Translations under genes and position numbers: made by a program
NCBI RefSeq assembly: GCF_018129385.1
Contig: NZ_JAFCLN010000021.1
Span: 61,431 to 125,430, forward strand
Source of the DNA: Bradyrhizobium lablabi
Lineage (GTDB): Bacteria > Pseudomonadota > Alphaproteobacteria > Rhizobiales > Xanthobacteraceae
Reading direction: 5' to 3'
Length of the DNA: 64,000 nt
Notes under the pieces: generated by a model
What the model was told of the DNA's origin: nothing
What the model saw: only the letters and a program-made list of their open reading frames with translations
Database searches by the model: none
Part shown: positions 45,435 to 54,664 of the stretch, one piece after another
How the letters are laid out: each line of letters starts with the position of its first letter
How positions within the stretch are numbered: the first letter of the stretch is position 1

Positions 45435-47096
45435 ATGGAAATCAACGTTTGCCATAACGGGGACGACGCGTTCGTGGCCTGGAAGCCCGAGGGTGTCATC
45501 AAGGACTGCCGCGGCTTTGCGCTCTATCGGCGCCGCAACGGCGTTGAGGAGGTGGTCAGCACCTGGGTTGGGTTCAAGGGGGACAAGCATGACGTCGGCG
45601 AACGCAGGGCTTCCACCAACTGGCCGATTCAGAAGTATCAATGGACCGATTACATGGCCAAGCCGGGTGACCGGCTGCAATATCGTGTCGTTCCAATGGT
45701 CGGGCCCGACAAGGACAATCTGCGGGCCGAATTGACGTCTGCCAGCAAATGGACCGCGCAGATCCAGTTGACGCACGAGGCCGAGCGGAAGATCGAGGTC
45801 TATTTCAATCGCGGCATCGTCGCCGCGCAATGGGTGTCGCGCCGGCTCGGCATTACCGACCACGATCTGAAGAGCAAGTCCCTGGAAAAGGTCATCAACA
45901 CGCCCGATGACCCCTTCCGCAACTATCTCACCGGACCGCTGGGCGAGCGCCTGTTCGAAATCCTGGGCGAGGCCGCAAAGAAAAAGCGCGAGATATACGC
46001 TGCGCTGTACGAGCTGGAAGACCGACAGCTCGAGGCGGCGCTGGCCAAATTGGGCAAGCGCGCCCACGTCGTGCTGGCCAACGGCAGCGTGAAGAAAAAG
46101 GGCGAGGACCAGAACAAGCACGCGCGAGGGGTACTGAAGAAGGCCAAGGTCGATCTTCACAACCGCATGATCTCGCCGCGCGCCCTCGGCCATAACAAGT
46201 TTCTCGTCATCCTCGACGGCAAGCGGCCGCGTTGGGTCTGGACCGGCAGCCAGAACTGGACCAAGACCGGTCTATGTACCCAGGCCAACAACTCCTTGCT
46301 GATCGATGATTTCAGGCTGGCGAAGGAATACCGCGCGCAGTGGGAGCTGCTCAAGGATTCCGGCAACGAATCGCCCCCCGATCTGAAAAAGGCCAACAGC
46401 AAGCCACGCAGCATCGTGGTTGCAGGCACCAGGACGCGGCTCTGGTTCACGCCGACGATCAAGCAGGTCGATCTCGCGGAGGCCAGGAAACTGATAGGCA
46501 GCGCGAAGCAGGCGCTGCTTTTCCTGATGTTCAACCCCGGCCCCAACGATACGCTGCTCAACCAGATCATTGCGCAGGCGCGCAGGACGGCAAAGGGCAA
46601 GCGTCTCTACATCCGCGGCGCGATCAACCAGGACCCGAGCACGACCAAGAACCCGGTCAGGCTGTTCGATCAGACCAATGTCGTCAACGCCGATTACGAC
46701 GTCACGCTGCCGGCGGCGATCGACAAGGCGACGGAATTCTTCGTCCGCGAAATGAAGAAGCTGCCGAAGGCGCGCGCCATGGTGCACAGCAAGGTGGTGC
46801 TGATCGATCCGTTCGGCGACAGCGTGCTGATGACGGGCTCACATAACCTCGGCCCGAAAGCGAGCGGCACGAACGATGAGAATTTTCTGATCATCCGCGG
46901 CGCGTCGGGGCTTGCGGGCGCCTACGCCACCAACATCATGGCAATCTACAACCAGTATCGCTGGCGCTTTCGCTTGCAGAAACAGCGCGCCAAAGACAGG
47001 TGGCAAGGACTTCAGGACGACGACGAGTGGCAGAATGGTTATCTCAAGCCGGGCAGTGCGGCGCTAAGAGAAATCAATTTCTGGATTGGCAAATAA
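45435..47096 (+). CDS. Phospholipase D-like protein with two HKD motifs
   Basis: A 553-aa protein with two HKD active-site halves. The first is H253-x-K255 in GHNKFLVILD, followed by GSQNWTKTG; the second is HSKVVLIDP, followed by MTGSHNLGPKAS. The N-terminal 120 residues form a separate beta-rich domain (CHNGDDAFVAWKPEGVI) of unknown family. PLD-fold enzymes cleave or transfer phosphodiesters, including lipids and DNA; cytoplasmic forms can be nucleases. No signal peptide is visible. It sits next to a caspase remnant, so it may be an effector that lost a partner. Confidence 0.9.
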   Translation: MEINVCHNGDDAFVAWKPEGVIKDCRGFALYRRRNGVEEVVSTWVGFKGDKHDVGERRASTNWPIQKYQWTDYMAKPGDRLQYRVVPMVGPDKDNLRAELTSASKWTAQIQLTHEAERKIEVYFNRGIVAAQWVSRRLGITDHDLKSKSLEKVINTPDDPFRNYLTGPLGERLFEILGEAAKKKREIYAALYELEDRQLEAALAKLGKRAHVVLANGSVKKKGEDQNKHARGVLKKAKVDLHNRMISPRALGHNKFLVILDGKRPRWVWTGSQNWTKTGLCTQANNSLLIDDFRLAKEYRAQWELLKDSGNESPPDLKKANSKPRSIVVAGTRTRLWFTPTIKQVDLAEARKLIGSAKQALLFLMFNPGPNDTLLNQIIAQARRTAKGKRLYIRGAINQDPSTTKNPVRLFDQTNVVNADYDVTLPAAIDKATEFFVREMKKLPKARAMVHSKVVLIDPFGDSVLMTGSHNLGPKASGTNDENFLIIRGASGLAGAYATNIMAIYNQYRWRFRLQKQRAKDRWQGLQDDDEWQNGYLKPGSAALREINFWIGK

Positions 47097-47149
47097 AGTA
47101 CCATTGTCCGATTCCCGCGCGTCCGCGAGGACGTCGCGGGAGCGGCGGT

Positions 47150-47662
47150 TCAACCTGACGACCTCTTGCCCTTCTTGCGGTAGGCGCTCCGGTACACCTT
47201 TTTGCGGTATGATTTGCGTACCGCCGGCTCGGAATCCGATGTTCGCGAGCTGGCAAAGGATTGCCGCAGGCCGTCGATCGATTCGGTCAGGCTGCCGACC
47301 TGCTCCGAGAGTTTCTTGGTGTCGGCCTGTTGCGCGGCGAGCAGGCGCCGCACGGTCGCCAACTGGTCCTGCACCATCTGCAACTGGTCGATCGATTCCT
47401 GCTGGGTGGCTTCCAGCCCCTTGGTCTTTTCCACGAGTTGTTCGGACGCCTGCGCGGCGCGCACCTGCATCTGGCGGGACGCCACTACGCGGTCGGTCTC
47501 CGGTGCTGCGCCGGTATAGGCGCGCCAGGCGGCGATCGCGCCGATGCCGACAATGATTGCCATCAGCGCCGCGGCGCCGATGAAAAAAGGTTGTCCGCCA
47601 AAGCGGGAAACAGGAGAAACGGGACTGTCGCTGGGATAATACCGGGGGGCGAGTTCGCTCAT
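47150..47662 (-). CDS. Membrane-anchored coiled-coil protein
   Basis: 170 aa from ATG 47662. One helix (PFFIGAAALMAIIVGIGAIAAW) is followed by a long heptad-rich section (SEQLVEKTKGLEATQQESID) and a basic tail (YRKKVYRSAYRKKGKR). Likely an inner-membrane anchor with a periplasmic coiled coil. Function unknown. It ends 54 nt from the PLD gene, convergent with it. Confidence 0.85.
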   Translation of the reverse strand: MSELAPRYYPSDSPVSPVSRFGGQPFFIGAAALMAIIVGIGAIAAWRAYTGAAPETDRVVASRQMQVRAAQASEQLVEKTKGLEATQQESIDQLQMVQDQLATVRRLLAAQQADTKKLSEQVGSLTESIDGLRQSFASSRTSDSEPAVRKSYRKKVYRSAYRKKGKRSSG

Positions 47663-47834
47663 GGGACTCCGGACCGGACCTGATTTGCAAGGTTCCATCT
47701 GCTTAACATAACCTTAAGCGCTCTCAAACCCGTGATTTGCCGGGATCGGTAGGAATTCAGGACAAAAAACGCAGAAGAATCAGGATTTTGGGGCCGCGAA
47801 TGGTTAACGCGGCGGCCCGTCGGGCCGCGTGACC

Positions 47835-48722
47835 TCAAGGAATCCGCGCGCGGATGAAATCGCCCGCGGCTGCGAGCGCTCGCCGGCCGTCGGCCAGCGC
47901 GGCATTCCACAGCGGCCAGGCGTGGATCATGTGCGGCCAGACTTCGAGGCGCACCTCGACATCGGCGGCGCCCGCCGCTTCCGCCAGCCGTGTCGCATCC
48001 GACAGCAGCGTCTCGGCCGAGCCGACCTGGATCAGCATGGGTGGAAAGCGGCTGAAGTTGGCGAACAGCGGCGAGATCAGCGGGTCCGTGAGGTCTGTCG
48101 GCTCCGGCGCATACGCATCGGCAAGTTCTTCGAGGTAGGCCTTGTGGATCAAGGGATCGACGAGGTCGCGCGAGGCGAGCGTCGCGCCGGACATGGTGAG
48201 ATCGGTCCATGGCGAAACCAGCCAGGCGCAAGCCGGCCGCGCTTCGCCCGCCGCGCGCAGCCGGCTGATCAGGGAAAGCGCGAGATTGCCGCCCGCGCTG
48301 TCGCCGCCGACCGCGATGTTGCGGGCGTCAAGGCCTTGCTTGCGCAGAAACCGCCACGCCGTGAGCGCGTCCTCATGCTGGGCCGGGAAGGGATGCTCCG
48401 GCGCAAGGCGATAGTCGATCGCCAGCGTCCGCATCTTCGCCGCGCGTCCGGCTTCCGTCACGAGACGGCGGTGGCTGACGATCGAGCCCGAGCAATAGCC
48501 GCCGCCATGGAAGTACAGCAGCACTTTTTTCGTGTCGCTCCCGGGCGCGATCGACCATTCCCCGCGCACGCCGTCGCAATCGACCGCCTTGCACTTGATG
48601 TCGTCCGCCGGCGACCAGGTCGATCCGACCTCATCGAGCCGCGCGCGTCGTTCGGCCCAGCCGACCGGGCGCGGCTTTACGGTGAGTAGCGTGCGGATGG
48701 CGTCGATTTCTGATTGTGGCAC
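47835..48722 (-). CDS. Alpha/beta hydrolase, hormone-sensitive lipase family
   Basis: A 295-aa esterase starting at GTG 48722, which follows GGAGCGAG; an ATG further up (48824) has no support. The HSL family motif HGGGYCSGS, nucleophile Ser in GGDSAGGNLALS, acidic region PPMLIQVGSAETLL and His in PHMIHAWPLW fit. It hydrolyses small acyl esters. A hairpin rich in GC (47809-47831) follows the stop and may be its terminator. Confidence 0.91.
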   Translation of the reverse strand: MPQSEIDAIRTLLTVKPRPVGWAERRARLDEVGSTWSPADDIKCKAVDCDGVRGEWSIAPGSDTKKVLLYFHGGGYCSGSIVSHRRLVTEAGRAAKMRTLAIDYRLAPEHPFPAQHEDALTAWRFLRKQGLDARNIAVGGDSAGGNLALSLISRLRAAGEARPACAWLVSPWTDLTMSGATLASRDLVDPLIHKAYLEELADAYAPEPTDLTDPLISPLFANFSRFPPMLIQVGSAETLLSDATRLAEAAGAADVEVRLEVWPHMIHAWPLWNAALADGRRALAAAGDFIRARIP

Positions 48723-48839
48723 TTGCTCGCTCCGGTTGAGTCGATTAATTGTCGCATCGACTCTTGCGTTCGACGTCTGGTGTTGGCGTGTGATGATAAT
48801 TCGCGAGAAGCTTATAGCGAACAATTATAGGGGCGAGTC

Positions 48840-51083
48840 TTGGCACTTTTTACTACGAGCAACTATCCTTTGAACGCGCTGATTGAGGATATCGACCTCG
48901 GCAAAATCGGATTGCCAGAATTGCAAAGGCCGTTCGTTTGGCCAAACGTCAACGTCCGCGATTTGTTCGACTCTCTCTATCGAGGGTATCCAGCCGGCTT
49001 CTTGCTGTTCTGGGAAACCGGAGCAGATGTCGAACTCAAGCGCATCGCGACGAAGGGCCACCAGACCGCACCGAAGTTGGCTGTGGTGGATGGTCAGCAA
49101 AGGCTCACCTCACTCTACGCCGTGGTGAAGGGAGCGGAAGTTCTTCGAGCAAACTTCAAGAAGGAGCGGATACAGATCGCATTCAATCCTCTCTCGGATC
49201 GATTTGACGTCGCCGATGCGGCTATCAGGAAGGATAAGGCGTTTATTCCGGACATCTCGGTCTTATGGCAGCCTGACTTTAGACCAGGTGCCTTCCGACG
49301 GGAATTTCTTCAGCAGCTCGGTGAAACGCGCGAGCTGTCCGAGGAAGATGCAGAAAAGATCGAGAGCGCGATCGATCATCTTCGGAATTTGGTACACTAT
49401 AATTTTGTAGCGCTAACAATGGCGTCTTCCGTGGACGAAGAGACAATCGCGGAAGTGTTCGTTCGTATCAATGGTAAGGGGAAGGCCCTTAATCAAGCCG
49501 ACTTTATCATGACACTCATGTCGGTGTTTTGGGATGAAGGACGTGCTGAGCTTGAGGCCTTTGCAAATGCTTCAACAAAGCCGACCGATGGACAAGCTTC
49601 CCCCTTCAATCATTTTATCAAACCTTCGCCTGACCAGATGTTACGTGCCACCGTCGGTTTGTCCCTTAAGCGGGCGCGCCTCAAGAACGTCTATGGCGCT
49701 CTGCGTGGGCGAGACGCCAAGACCGGACTTGATGCGCCGGATCAGCGGGATCGCCAGTTCATGCTTATGCGTGAGGGGCAGAAGGTCGCGCTGAACCTTG
49801 CAAATTGGCATCATTTTCTTGATGCTTTGAAGCTTGCCGGATACCGCAGCGAGAAGATGATTAGCTCTGAGGCAGCGATCGTCTTTAGCTACGTACTTTA
49901 TTTGATAGGTCTCCGAGACTACAACATTGATCGCACTGTCATGCGTCAGGCGATCGCCGAGTTCTTTTTCATGGCCGCGCTTACCGGCCGTTATACCAGC
50001 TCGCCCGAAACGCGGTTCGAATCGGATCTTGCATTGGTTCGAGACCTTACGGATGGCGCCGCCTTCCTTCAACAGCTTCGCGAGCTTAGTGCTACGACGT
50101 TGACCAACGATTATTGGACCATAACGCTCCCTGGCCAGCTGGCTACGTCTGCTTCGAGTAGCCCGTCATTGTTTGCTTATCAGGCTGCTCTGATCAAACT
50201 CGACGCAAATGTCTTGTTCAGTCCATTCAAAATCGCTGGTCTGGTTGACCCCTCAATCAAGGGAACGAAGGCAGCGCTAGAACAGCATCACTTGTTTCCT
50301 CGCGCGTATTTGGAAGAGATAGGTGTTAATGACCTGAAACAAATAAACCAAATTGCCAACTTTGCGGCTGTTGAATGGCCTTCAAATACTAAGATCGGAA
50401 AGAAGCCGCCGTCTGAATATGTGCCACCACTAGATCATGCCTTGAGTGGCACGGAGCGCGAACGGATGTACTCTTGGCACGCTCTTCCGCATTTGTGGTG
50501 GGAATTGTCGTATCCCGAGTTTCTCGTAGAGCGACGAGTCAGGATGGCGGGCGTTATTCGCCAAGCTTGGGACTTACTCACCAATGGATCGCCTCCTCCT
50601 GTCGCAGTTCCAATTTCTATCGCAAACTTGATTGCCGCAGGCGAGGGGGAGGCGGTGGAGTTTAAGTCGACACTGCGGATGAATCTCCACACTGGAAAAG
50701 CCGACGACAAGATCGAACTTTCAGCGCTAAAAACCATTGCGGGGTTTCTGAATGCTAAGGGCGGTACTCTGCTAATAGGTGTTGCCGACGATGGCAAAGT
50801 CGTTGGTCTGGACGCCGATGATTTTCCTAATGAAGACAAATTGGGGCTACACCTCGTTAATCTTGTTCGGGATCGAATCGGTGACGTCTTTATGCCTTAC
50901 GTCCATCCGCATTTTGAAGATCAGGAAGGTGGGCGAGTTCTGGCTGTTCGCTGTGAAACGGGGCCGAAGGCCGCTTTCGTCAAAGATGGTACGTTACAGC
51001 GGTTCTATGTTCGTGGCGGCAACGCAACCACGGAACTCTCCGGCGGCTCTGTGACGGACTACGTCAAGCGACGATTTTCGTGA
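48840..51083 (+). CDS. DUF262 (GmrS-like) protein with HNH-like motif and C-terminal AlbA_2/Schlafen domain
   Basis: A 747-aa protein, A/T-richer than its neighbours. Residues 1-230 are DUF262: PELQRPFVW (26-34), RGYPAGFLLFW and the ParB-like DGQQRLTSL (84-92), then ALNQADFIMTLMS. About 475-525 hold an HNH-like motif (HHLFPRAYLEE, then ANFAAVEWPSNTKIGKKPPS) like that of the DUF1524 half of GmrSD. From about 598 comes an AlbA_2 domain: EAVEFKSTLRMN, LNAKGGTLLIGVADDGKVVGL. GmrSD enzymes cut modified phage DNA; a DUF262-HNH core joined to AlbA_2 is an uncommon arrangement. It starts 15 nt past a weak ribosome site in a TTG-or-ATG-poor spot; the first codon may be TTG 48840. No mobile gene flanks it. 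Defence is inferred. Confidence 0.88.
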   Translation: MALFTTSNYPLNALIEDIDLGKIGLPELQRPFVWPNVNVRDLFDSLYRGYPAGFLLFWETGADVELKRIATKGHQTAPKLAVVDGQQRLTSLYAVVKGAEVLRANFKKERIQIAFNPLSDRFDVADAAIRKDKAFIPDISVLWQPDFRPGAFRREFLQQLGETRELSEEDAEKIESAIDHLRNLVHYNFVALTMASSVDEETIAEVFVRINGKGKALNQADFIMTLMSVFWDEGRAELEAFANASTKPTDGQASPFNHFIKPSPDQMLRATVGLSLKRARLKNVYGALRGRDAKTGLDAPDQRDRQFMLMREGQKVALNLANWHHFLDALKLAGYRSEKMISSEAAIVFSYVLYLIGLRDYNIDRTVMRQAIAEFFFMAALTGRYTSSPETRFESDLALVRDLTDGAAFLQQLRELSATTLTNDYWTITLPGQLATSASSSPSLFAYQAALIKLDANVLFSPFKIAGLVDPSIKGTKAALEQHHLFPRAYLEEIGVNDLKQINQIANFAAVEWPSNTKIGKKPPSEYVPPLDHALSGTERERMYSWHALPHLWWELSYPEFLVERRVRMAGVIRQAWDLLTNGSPPPVAVPISIANLIAAGEGEAVEFKSTLRMNLHTGKADDKIELSALKTIAGFLNAKGGTLLIGVADDGKVVGLDADDFPNEDKLGLHLVNLVRDRIGDVFMPYVHPHFEDQEGGRVLAVRCETGPKAAFVKDGTLQRFYVRGGNATTELSGGSVTDYVKRRFS

Positions 51084-51114
51084 GCATCGTCGAGTGTCTG
51101 CTAGCTTGTTCCCC

Positions 51115-51153
51115 AAAAAGGTTGCGCCCAGGCTTTGGGGGAAGCCTGGGCGC
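51115..51153 (-). terminator. Rho-independent terminator for the BTLCP gene
   Basis: Perfect 12-bp stem GCGCCCAGGCTT/AAGCCTGGGCGC (51124-51153) followed, reading leftwards, by CCTTTTT at 51115-51119. Placed 72 nt after the BTLCP stop. Confidence 0.75.
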
Positions 51154-51224
51154 GCGCGAACCGGTCTGGGACGGGGAGGGGTGGGGATGTGACCGGGTCG
51201 CGTGTCTCGATAATTCCTTAGCTC

Positions 51225-51842
51225 TTAGCGGTCGTGGGCGCTGGCGGTGGCAACCGCCGGGCGGCTGTCGCCGAGCGAGACCCAGACATTGGGATCGCTC
51301 TGCGATTGCCGCTTGACGAAGCGGTAGCCGGTCTCGGTCCAGGCCAGGACGTTTTCGTTCTGGTTGTCGAGCACGAACTCGCCCTTGTCGGACTTCACCG
51401 TCAGCACCGCGTGGCCTTCGCCCTTCTTGTCGCGCACGACGGTGATCAAGAGGGCCTCGCGCGGCCATCCGGCGTCGATCAGCATCTTGCGCTTCAACAG
51501 CACATAATCCTCGCAGTCGCCGTAACCGTCTGATGGCAGCGACCACTTCTCGATCACGCCCCAATGATCCATGTCGGTGATGGGCTTGATCGTCTCGTTG
51601 ACCCATTTGTTGACGCGCACCAGGTCGCGCCATGCCGTCTGCGACATCACGATGTCGCGGGGTTGCGTCGCGCCACCGCGGCATTCGCCCGGATTCTCGG
51701 CGCAGAATTCGACCCAGCCGATCGGCGAACGCGTGGTATCGCCGAGGCTGGCATAGACGACGTCACCGGCTTTCGCCGAGCCGCCGATCCCGAGCAGGAT
51801 TGCGGCAGCAACCGCCAATCCTTTCCCCTGTCCCCTGAACAT
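51225..51842 (-). CDS. Bacterial transglutaminase-like cysteine peptidase (BTLCP)
   Basis: A 205-aa secreted protein starting MFRGQGKGLAV at ATG 51842; the frame continues to 51881 but the signal peptide begins here. After the signal (cleavage near KAG-DVV) comes the BTLCP core with Cys110 in GYGDCEDYV, His144 in GEGHAVLTV and Asp159 in VLDNQ. In relatives this family (LapG-like) cleaves adhesins at the cell surface under c-di-GMP control. No lapD partner is nearby. Native to the region: it separates the two accessory blocks. Confidence 0.92.
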   Translation of the reverse strand: MFRGQGKGLAVAAAILLGIGGSAKAGDVVYASLGDTTRSPIGWVEFCAENPGECRGGATQPRDIVMSQTAWRDLVRVNKWVNETIKPITDMDHWGVIEKWSLPSDGYGDCEDYVLLKRKMLIDAGWPREALLITVVRDKKGEGHAVLTVKSDKGEFVLDNQNENVLAWTETGYRFVKRQSQSDPNVWVSLGDSRPAVATASAHDR

Positions 51843-51945
51843 TGTGGCCCCCGTTTTTCTTGTTGGGACCACCTTTCGCACAAAGGATTTGCGCCGCCGC
51901 TAAGTACGCCGGGTACATTTGAGGCGAATACAGGTAAAAGCTGCC

Positions 51946-51977
51946 GCGAATTCGATCTGTACTTGAATCGAATTCGC
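51946..51977. promoter_or_regulatory. Perfect 11-bp inverted repeat
   Basis: GCGAATTCGAT and ATCGAATTCGC with a 10-nt spacer, about 105 bp upstream of the BTLCP start. The 21-nt centre-to-centre spacing suits a dimeric regulator. The remaining 51843-52166 holds nothing else I can support. Confidence 0.4.
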
Positions 51978-52166
51978 CTAGAATTTTAGACAACTGCAAT
52001 TGATTCAAATTTTATCTGTTAACCCGCCAGAGCCTCTGGTTGCAGCGGAAGGCTCGGCAAAAGTTCCCTGCGTTAACCGCAAATGGCCCAAACCAAAGGC
52101 GCGAAAGGCGGTATCCGGCAACGCGGAGACCGCCTCGAAAGCGTCAAAACAGGGGATTTGGCGCGG

Positions 52167-52226
52167 CCGGTGCTTTACCGCGCAGTAACCGCTTCTTCGA
52201 GCGTCCCGGCCATCTGCTCGTGGATG
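52167..52226. repeat. 60-bp direct repeat, left copy: displaced 3' end of the pilZ-domain gene
   Basis: Matches 54711-54770 at 56 of 60 positions. Read on the minus strand it encodes HEQMAGTLEEAVTAR and a stop codon, the C-terminal residues of the PilZ protein with one change (G for E). It marks the left boundary of the restriction-modification island. Confidence 0.9.
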
Positions 52227-52397
52227 GACCAACCCAGGTCACCGCCCCTTGCAAATGTTCGCGCGAAATCGGAACGACGAACCGTTTGTGGACAACGCGA
52301 ATCAGCTTGCTGCCGGGTTTGCTATGCGTCGGTTAAAACTGAAAATGCAAATGACAATTGTAGAGCGGAAAGCAAACCCATCCCAGTGGCGCAGGCT

Positions 52398-53552
52398 ATG
52401 CCAGCCGTTGAGCTGCATCCAGTGCTCCATCAAATGGTGGAAGAATACAAATTCGCCGCTCTGAAGGCACATGGTTATCAGGTAGTATCACCCCGTGTAA
52501 TCGCCGAATTGATCTTGCTTGGCCGGAGAAGCCGACCATCAAGTGTTCTCAGGGATTGGAAAAGGTTGACCTTGAAACAGCGGGCTCCACGAAACCGCAC
52601 TATCGAGATAGCGGCCGACGAGTTCGAAACTTATCGGTCAAGGCTCATTATGGGGGGCGACCCCCTATTGAAACCTGTCGATAAGACTATCCTCGGTGAT
52701 TGTTTTGAAGTCGCGAAGAAGCTCGAGCGGGGCTTTGCCGATCTGCTTGTTCTGGATCCGCCCTATAATCTGAATAAGACCTTTGGCGAAAATTCATTCT
52801 CTCGGCGCACCGTTGACGAGTACACAGCTTGGCTGGGTGCTGCGCTTGACCTTCTTCTGCCAACCGTGAAGCAGACTGGAACGGTTTACATCTGCGGAGA
52901 CTGGCATAGTTCAGCATCGATCTTTGCAGCCGCAGCCCCACGGCTTAAAATCAGAAATCGGATTACTTGGGAGCGCGAAAAGGGGCGGGGAGCAAAAGCG
53001 AACTGGAAAAATTCCAGCGAAGACATTTGGTTTTGTACTGTCGGCGATACCTACACTTTCAATGTTGAGGCCGTGAAATTGCGGCGAGCGGTTATCGCGC
53101 CGTACCGGAACGGCGATGGTTCGCCTAAAGATTGGGCCGAAACAGCCGGGGGCAATTTTCGCGATACCCATCCGTCAAACTTATGGTCCGATATCACGAT
53201 CCCGTTTTGGTCAATGCCTGAGAATACGGATCACCCAACGCAAAAGAGCGAAAAACTACTCGCAAAGCTGATCTTGGCCAGTACCTCTCCCGGTGATCTG
53301 GTATTTGATCCGTTCTTGGGGAGCGGCACGTCGTCAGTCGTTGCTCGGAAGCTGGGCCGAAAATACCTCGGTATTGAACTCGACGAACGGTTTGCGCTGT
53401 TGGCCGAAAAGCGACTCTCGCAAGCGGATCAAGATCAGACGATTCAGGGATATGCGGAGGGCGTCTTTTGGGAACGAAACACACTATCGCTGATAAACGG
53501 GCGTGCTCGTCGCAAGGCTGACGCCGCGGACGAAGAAGGGCGGCTTATCTAG
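52398..53552 (+). CDS. DNA methyltransferase, beta class (probably N6-adenine)
   Basis: 384 aa from ATG 52398; GTG 52386 is possible, and the frame upstream to 52083 runs through the displaced pilZ fragment and is not coding. Motif IV DPPYNLN is at residues 120-126 and motif I FDPFLGSGTS at about 303-312, with HPTQKSEKLLAKLI between, so the order IV...I is that of beta-class enzymes. DPPY favours N6-adenine. The N-terminal 80 residues may hold the target-recognition helices. It converges with the endonuclease-like gene, overlapping by 4 nt. It protects host DNA from the partner enzyme. A/T-rich compared with flanks. Confidence 0.92.
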   Translation: MPAVELHPVLHQMVEEYKFAALKAHGYQVVSPRVIAELILLGRRSRPSSVLRDWKRLTLKQRAPRNRTIEIAADEFETYRSRLIMGGDPLLKPVDKTILGDCFEVAKKLERGFADLLVLDPPYNLNKTFGENSFSRRTVDEYTAWLGAALDLLLPTVKQTGTVYICGDWHSSASIFAAAAPRLKIRNRITWEREKGRGAKANWKNSSEDIWFCTVGDTYTFNVEAVKLRRAVIAPYRNGDGSPKDWAETAGGNFRDTHPSNLWSDITIPFWSMPENTDHPTQKSEKLLAKLILASTSPGDLVFDPFLGSGTSSVVARKLGRKYLGIELDERFALLAEKRLSQADQDQTIQGYAEGVFWERNTLSLINGRARRKADAADEEGRLI

Positions 53553-54649
53553 AGCGATAACAGCCGTTTCAAAAAAGCCAGAGCCTTTGGCACGTCAACT
53601 CGCGGCTGATAGTCAGCGTCTGTTGTGTGGCCCAGCTTGCCGGAGAGCTGCGTCACTCCGCGAGAAGCCCGGCCGGCCCAGTGATGTTGGATCACAGTCG
53701 CATCCAACAGCTCTGCGTCGAGCACTGGTAGCAAATGTACGGTAAGTGTTTTTGCGCGACTATCAACTCCGATCATCAGGAATGCGAAGACGGAGCCGGG
53801 CTGGGAGAGGAACGTCAACATTTTGTCGACGTTGTACGCCTTCGGTGCGGAAGCTCTATCAAGCAACTTCGTCTTGATGTCGACAACCAGGAGACCGCGT
53901 TCCAAATTCCGGGTTAGGTCGCCGAGATCGTGCGCATTGTGTGCGTCCGTTAGCAATTGTTCAATCGTGTTTCCTCGCAGGTTTACGTTGTCCAGCAGCG
54001 CGGCGGACAGAATTGCCTCTCGACGCTCATTCACCAAACCTCTTAGTTCGTCCTCAACAGCGCGAAAGGCCGGGGACTTGAGTGCTTCAGCGGCCCTGTC
54101 TGGCGCAGAGAAAAGAATGGCTTCTTCGGCGTTGCTTGGCTGAAACCTGCTGCTTCGTCCAACGATAGCGTTGGTAGCCTCGACCAGCCTGTCGAGATTT
54201 TCTGTCCAGGTAAAGGCCGAATGGAGCGCAAACAATTCCTCAAAGGCTTCGGGAGCGTTCGTGATGCCTTCATAGGCTGTAACGATATCCGATCCATTGA
54301 AGCTTCCCTTGACGTTGTCCGGGCGAAGCATCAGGGAGCTATGGCTGATCTTTCTCAAAAATGTTGAATTTGCGAGAAGAAACGAAACGGTTCGAGCTCG
54401 AACGACTACGACAACGAAGGGAACATGATCGTATGGTTGGAGAGCCGAGAGCGAGAGGACAGTGTTGGAGAACGAACCTGTCATGGCTTCCGAGAATCTG
54501 AACGCATAGCCGTCGCCGACAAAAATACTTCTTGCCTTCGCCGGTCGAAAGGTTTTGACGAATTCCGATTGAAGTTGCTGCTTGTTGGCAGCGCCATCGG
54601 CGGCTTTTAAATTTCTGAGAAAAGAGATCGCTTCAAAAAGAGCTTTCAT
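53549..54649 (-). CDS. Predicted type II restriction endonuclease (PD-(D/E)xK-like)
   Basis: A 366-aa protein starting at ATG 54649 with GAGG 8 nt upstream. I recognise no named specificity. Its one strong motif is LVVDIKTK at residues 254-261, giving D257-x-K259 on a hydrophobic strand, with acidic D241/D244 about 14 residues before, the pattern of PD-(D/E)xK nucleases. A later HHWAGRASRG segment may be part of the active site or the DNA-binding surface. It is tail-to-tail with the methyltransferase, the common layout of a type II pair. Weak similarity to anything known makes the specificity open. Confidence 0.72.
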   Translation of the reverse strand: MKALFEAISFLRNLKAADGAANKQQLQSEFVKTFRPAKARSIFVGDGYAFRFSEAMTGSFSNTVLSLSALQPYDHVPFVVVVVRARTVSFLLANSTFLRKISHSSLMLRPDNVKGSFNGSDIVTAYEGITNAPEAFEELFALHSAFTWTENLDRLVEATNAIVGRSSRFQPSNAEEAILFSAPDRAAEALKSPAFRAVEDELRGLVNERREAILSAALLDNVNLRGNTIEQLLTDAHNAHDLGDLTRNLERGLLVVDIKTKLLDRASAPKAYNVDKMLTFLSQPGSVFAFLMIGVDSRAKTLTVHLLPVLDAELLDATVIQHHWAGRASRGVTQLSGKLGHTTDADYQPRVDVPKALAFLKRLLSL

Positions 54650-54664
54650 ATTCGGTCCTCTGTC

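Noticed and set aside
48723..48824. Upstream ATG start for the HSL-type hydrolase
   Set aside because: The extra residues are unlike the family and GTG 48722 has a good ribosome site.
52083..52397. Upstream extension of the methyltransferase frame
   Set aside because: The translated sequence is low-complexity and crosses the displaced pilZ end; the conserved part begins at 52398.
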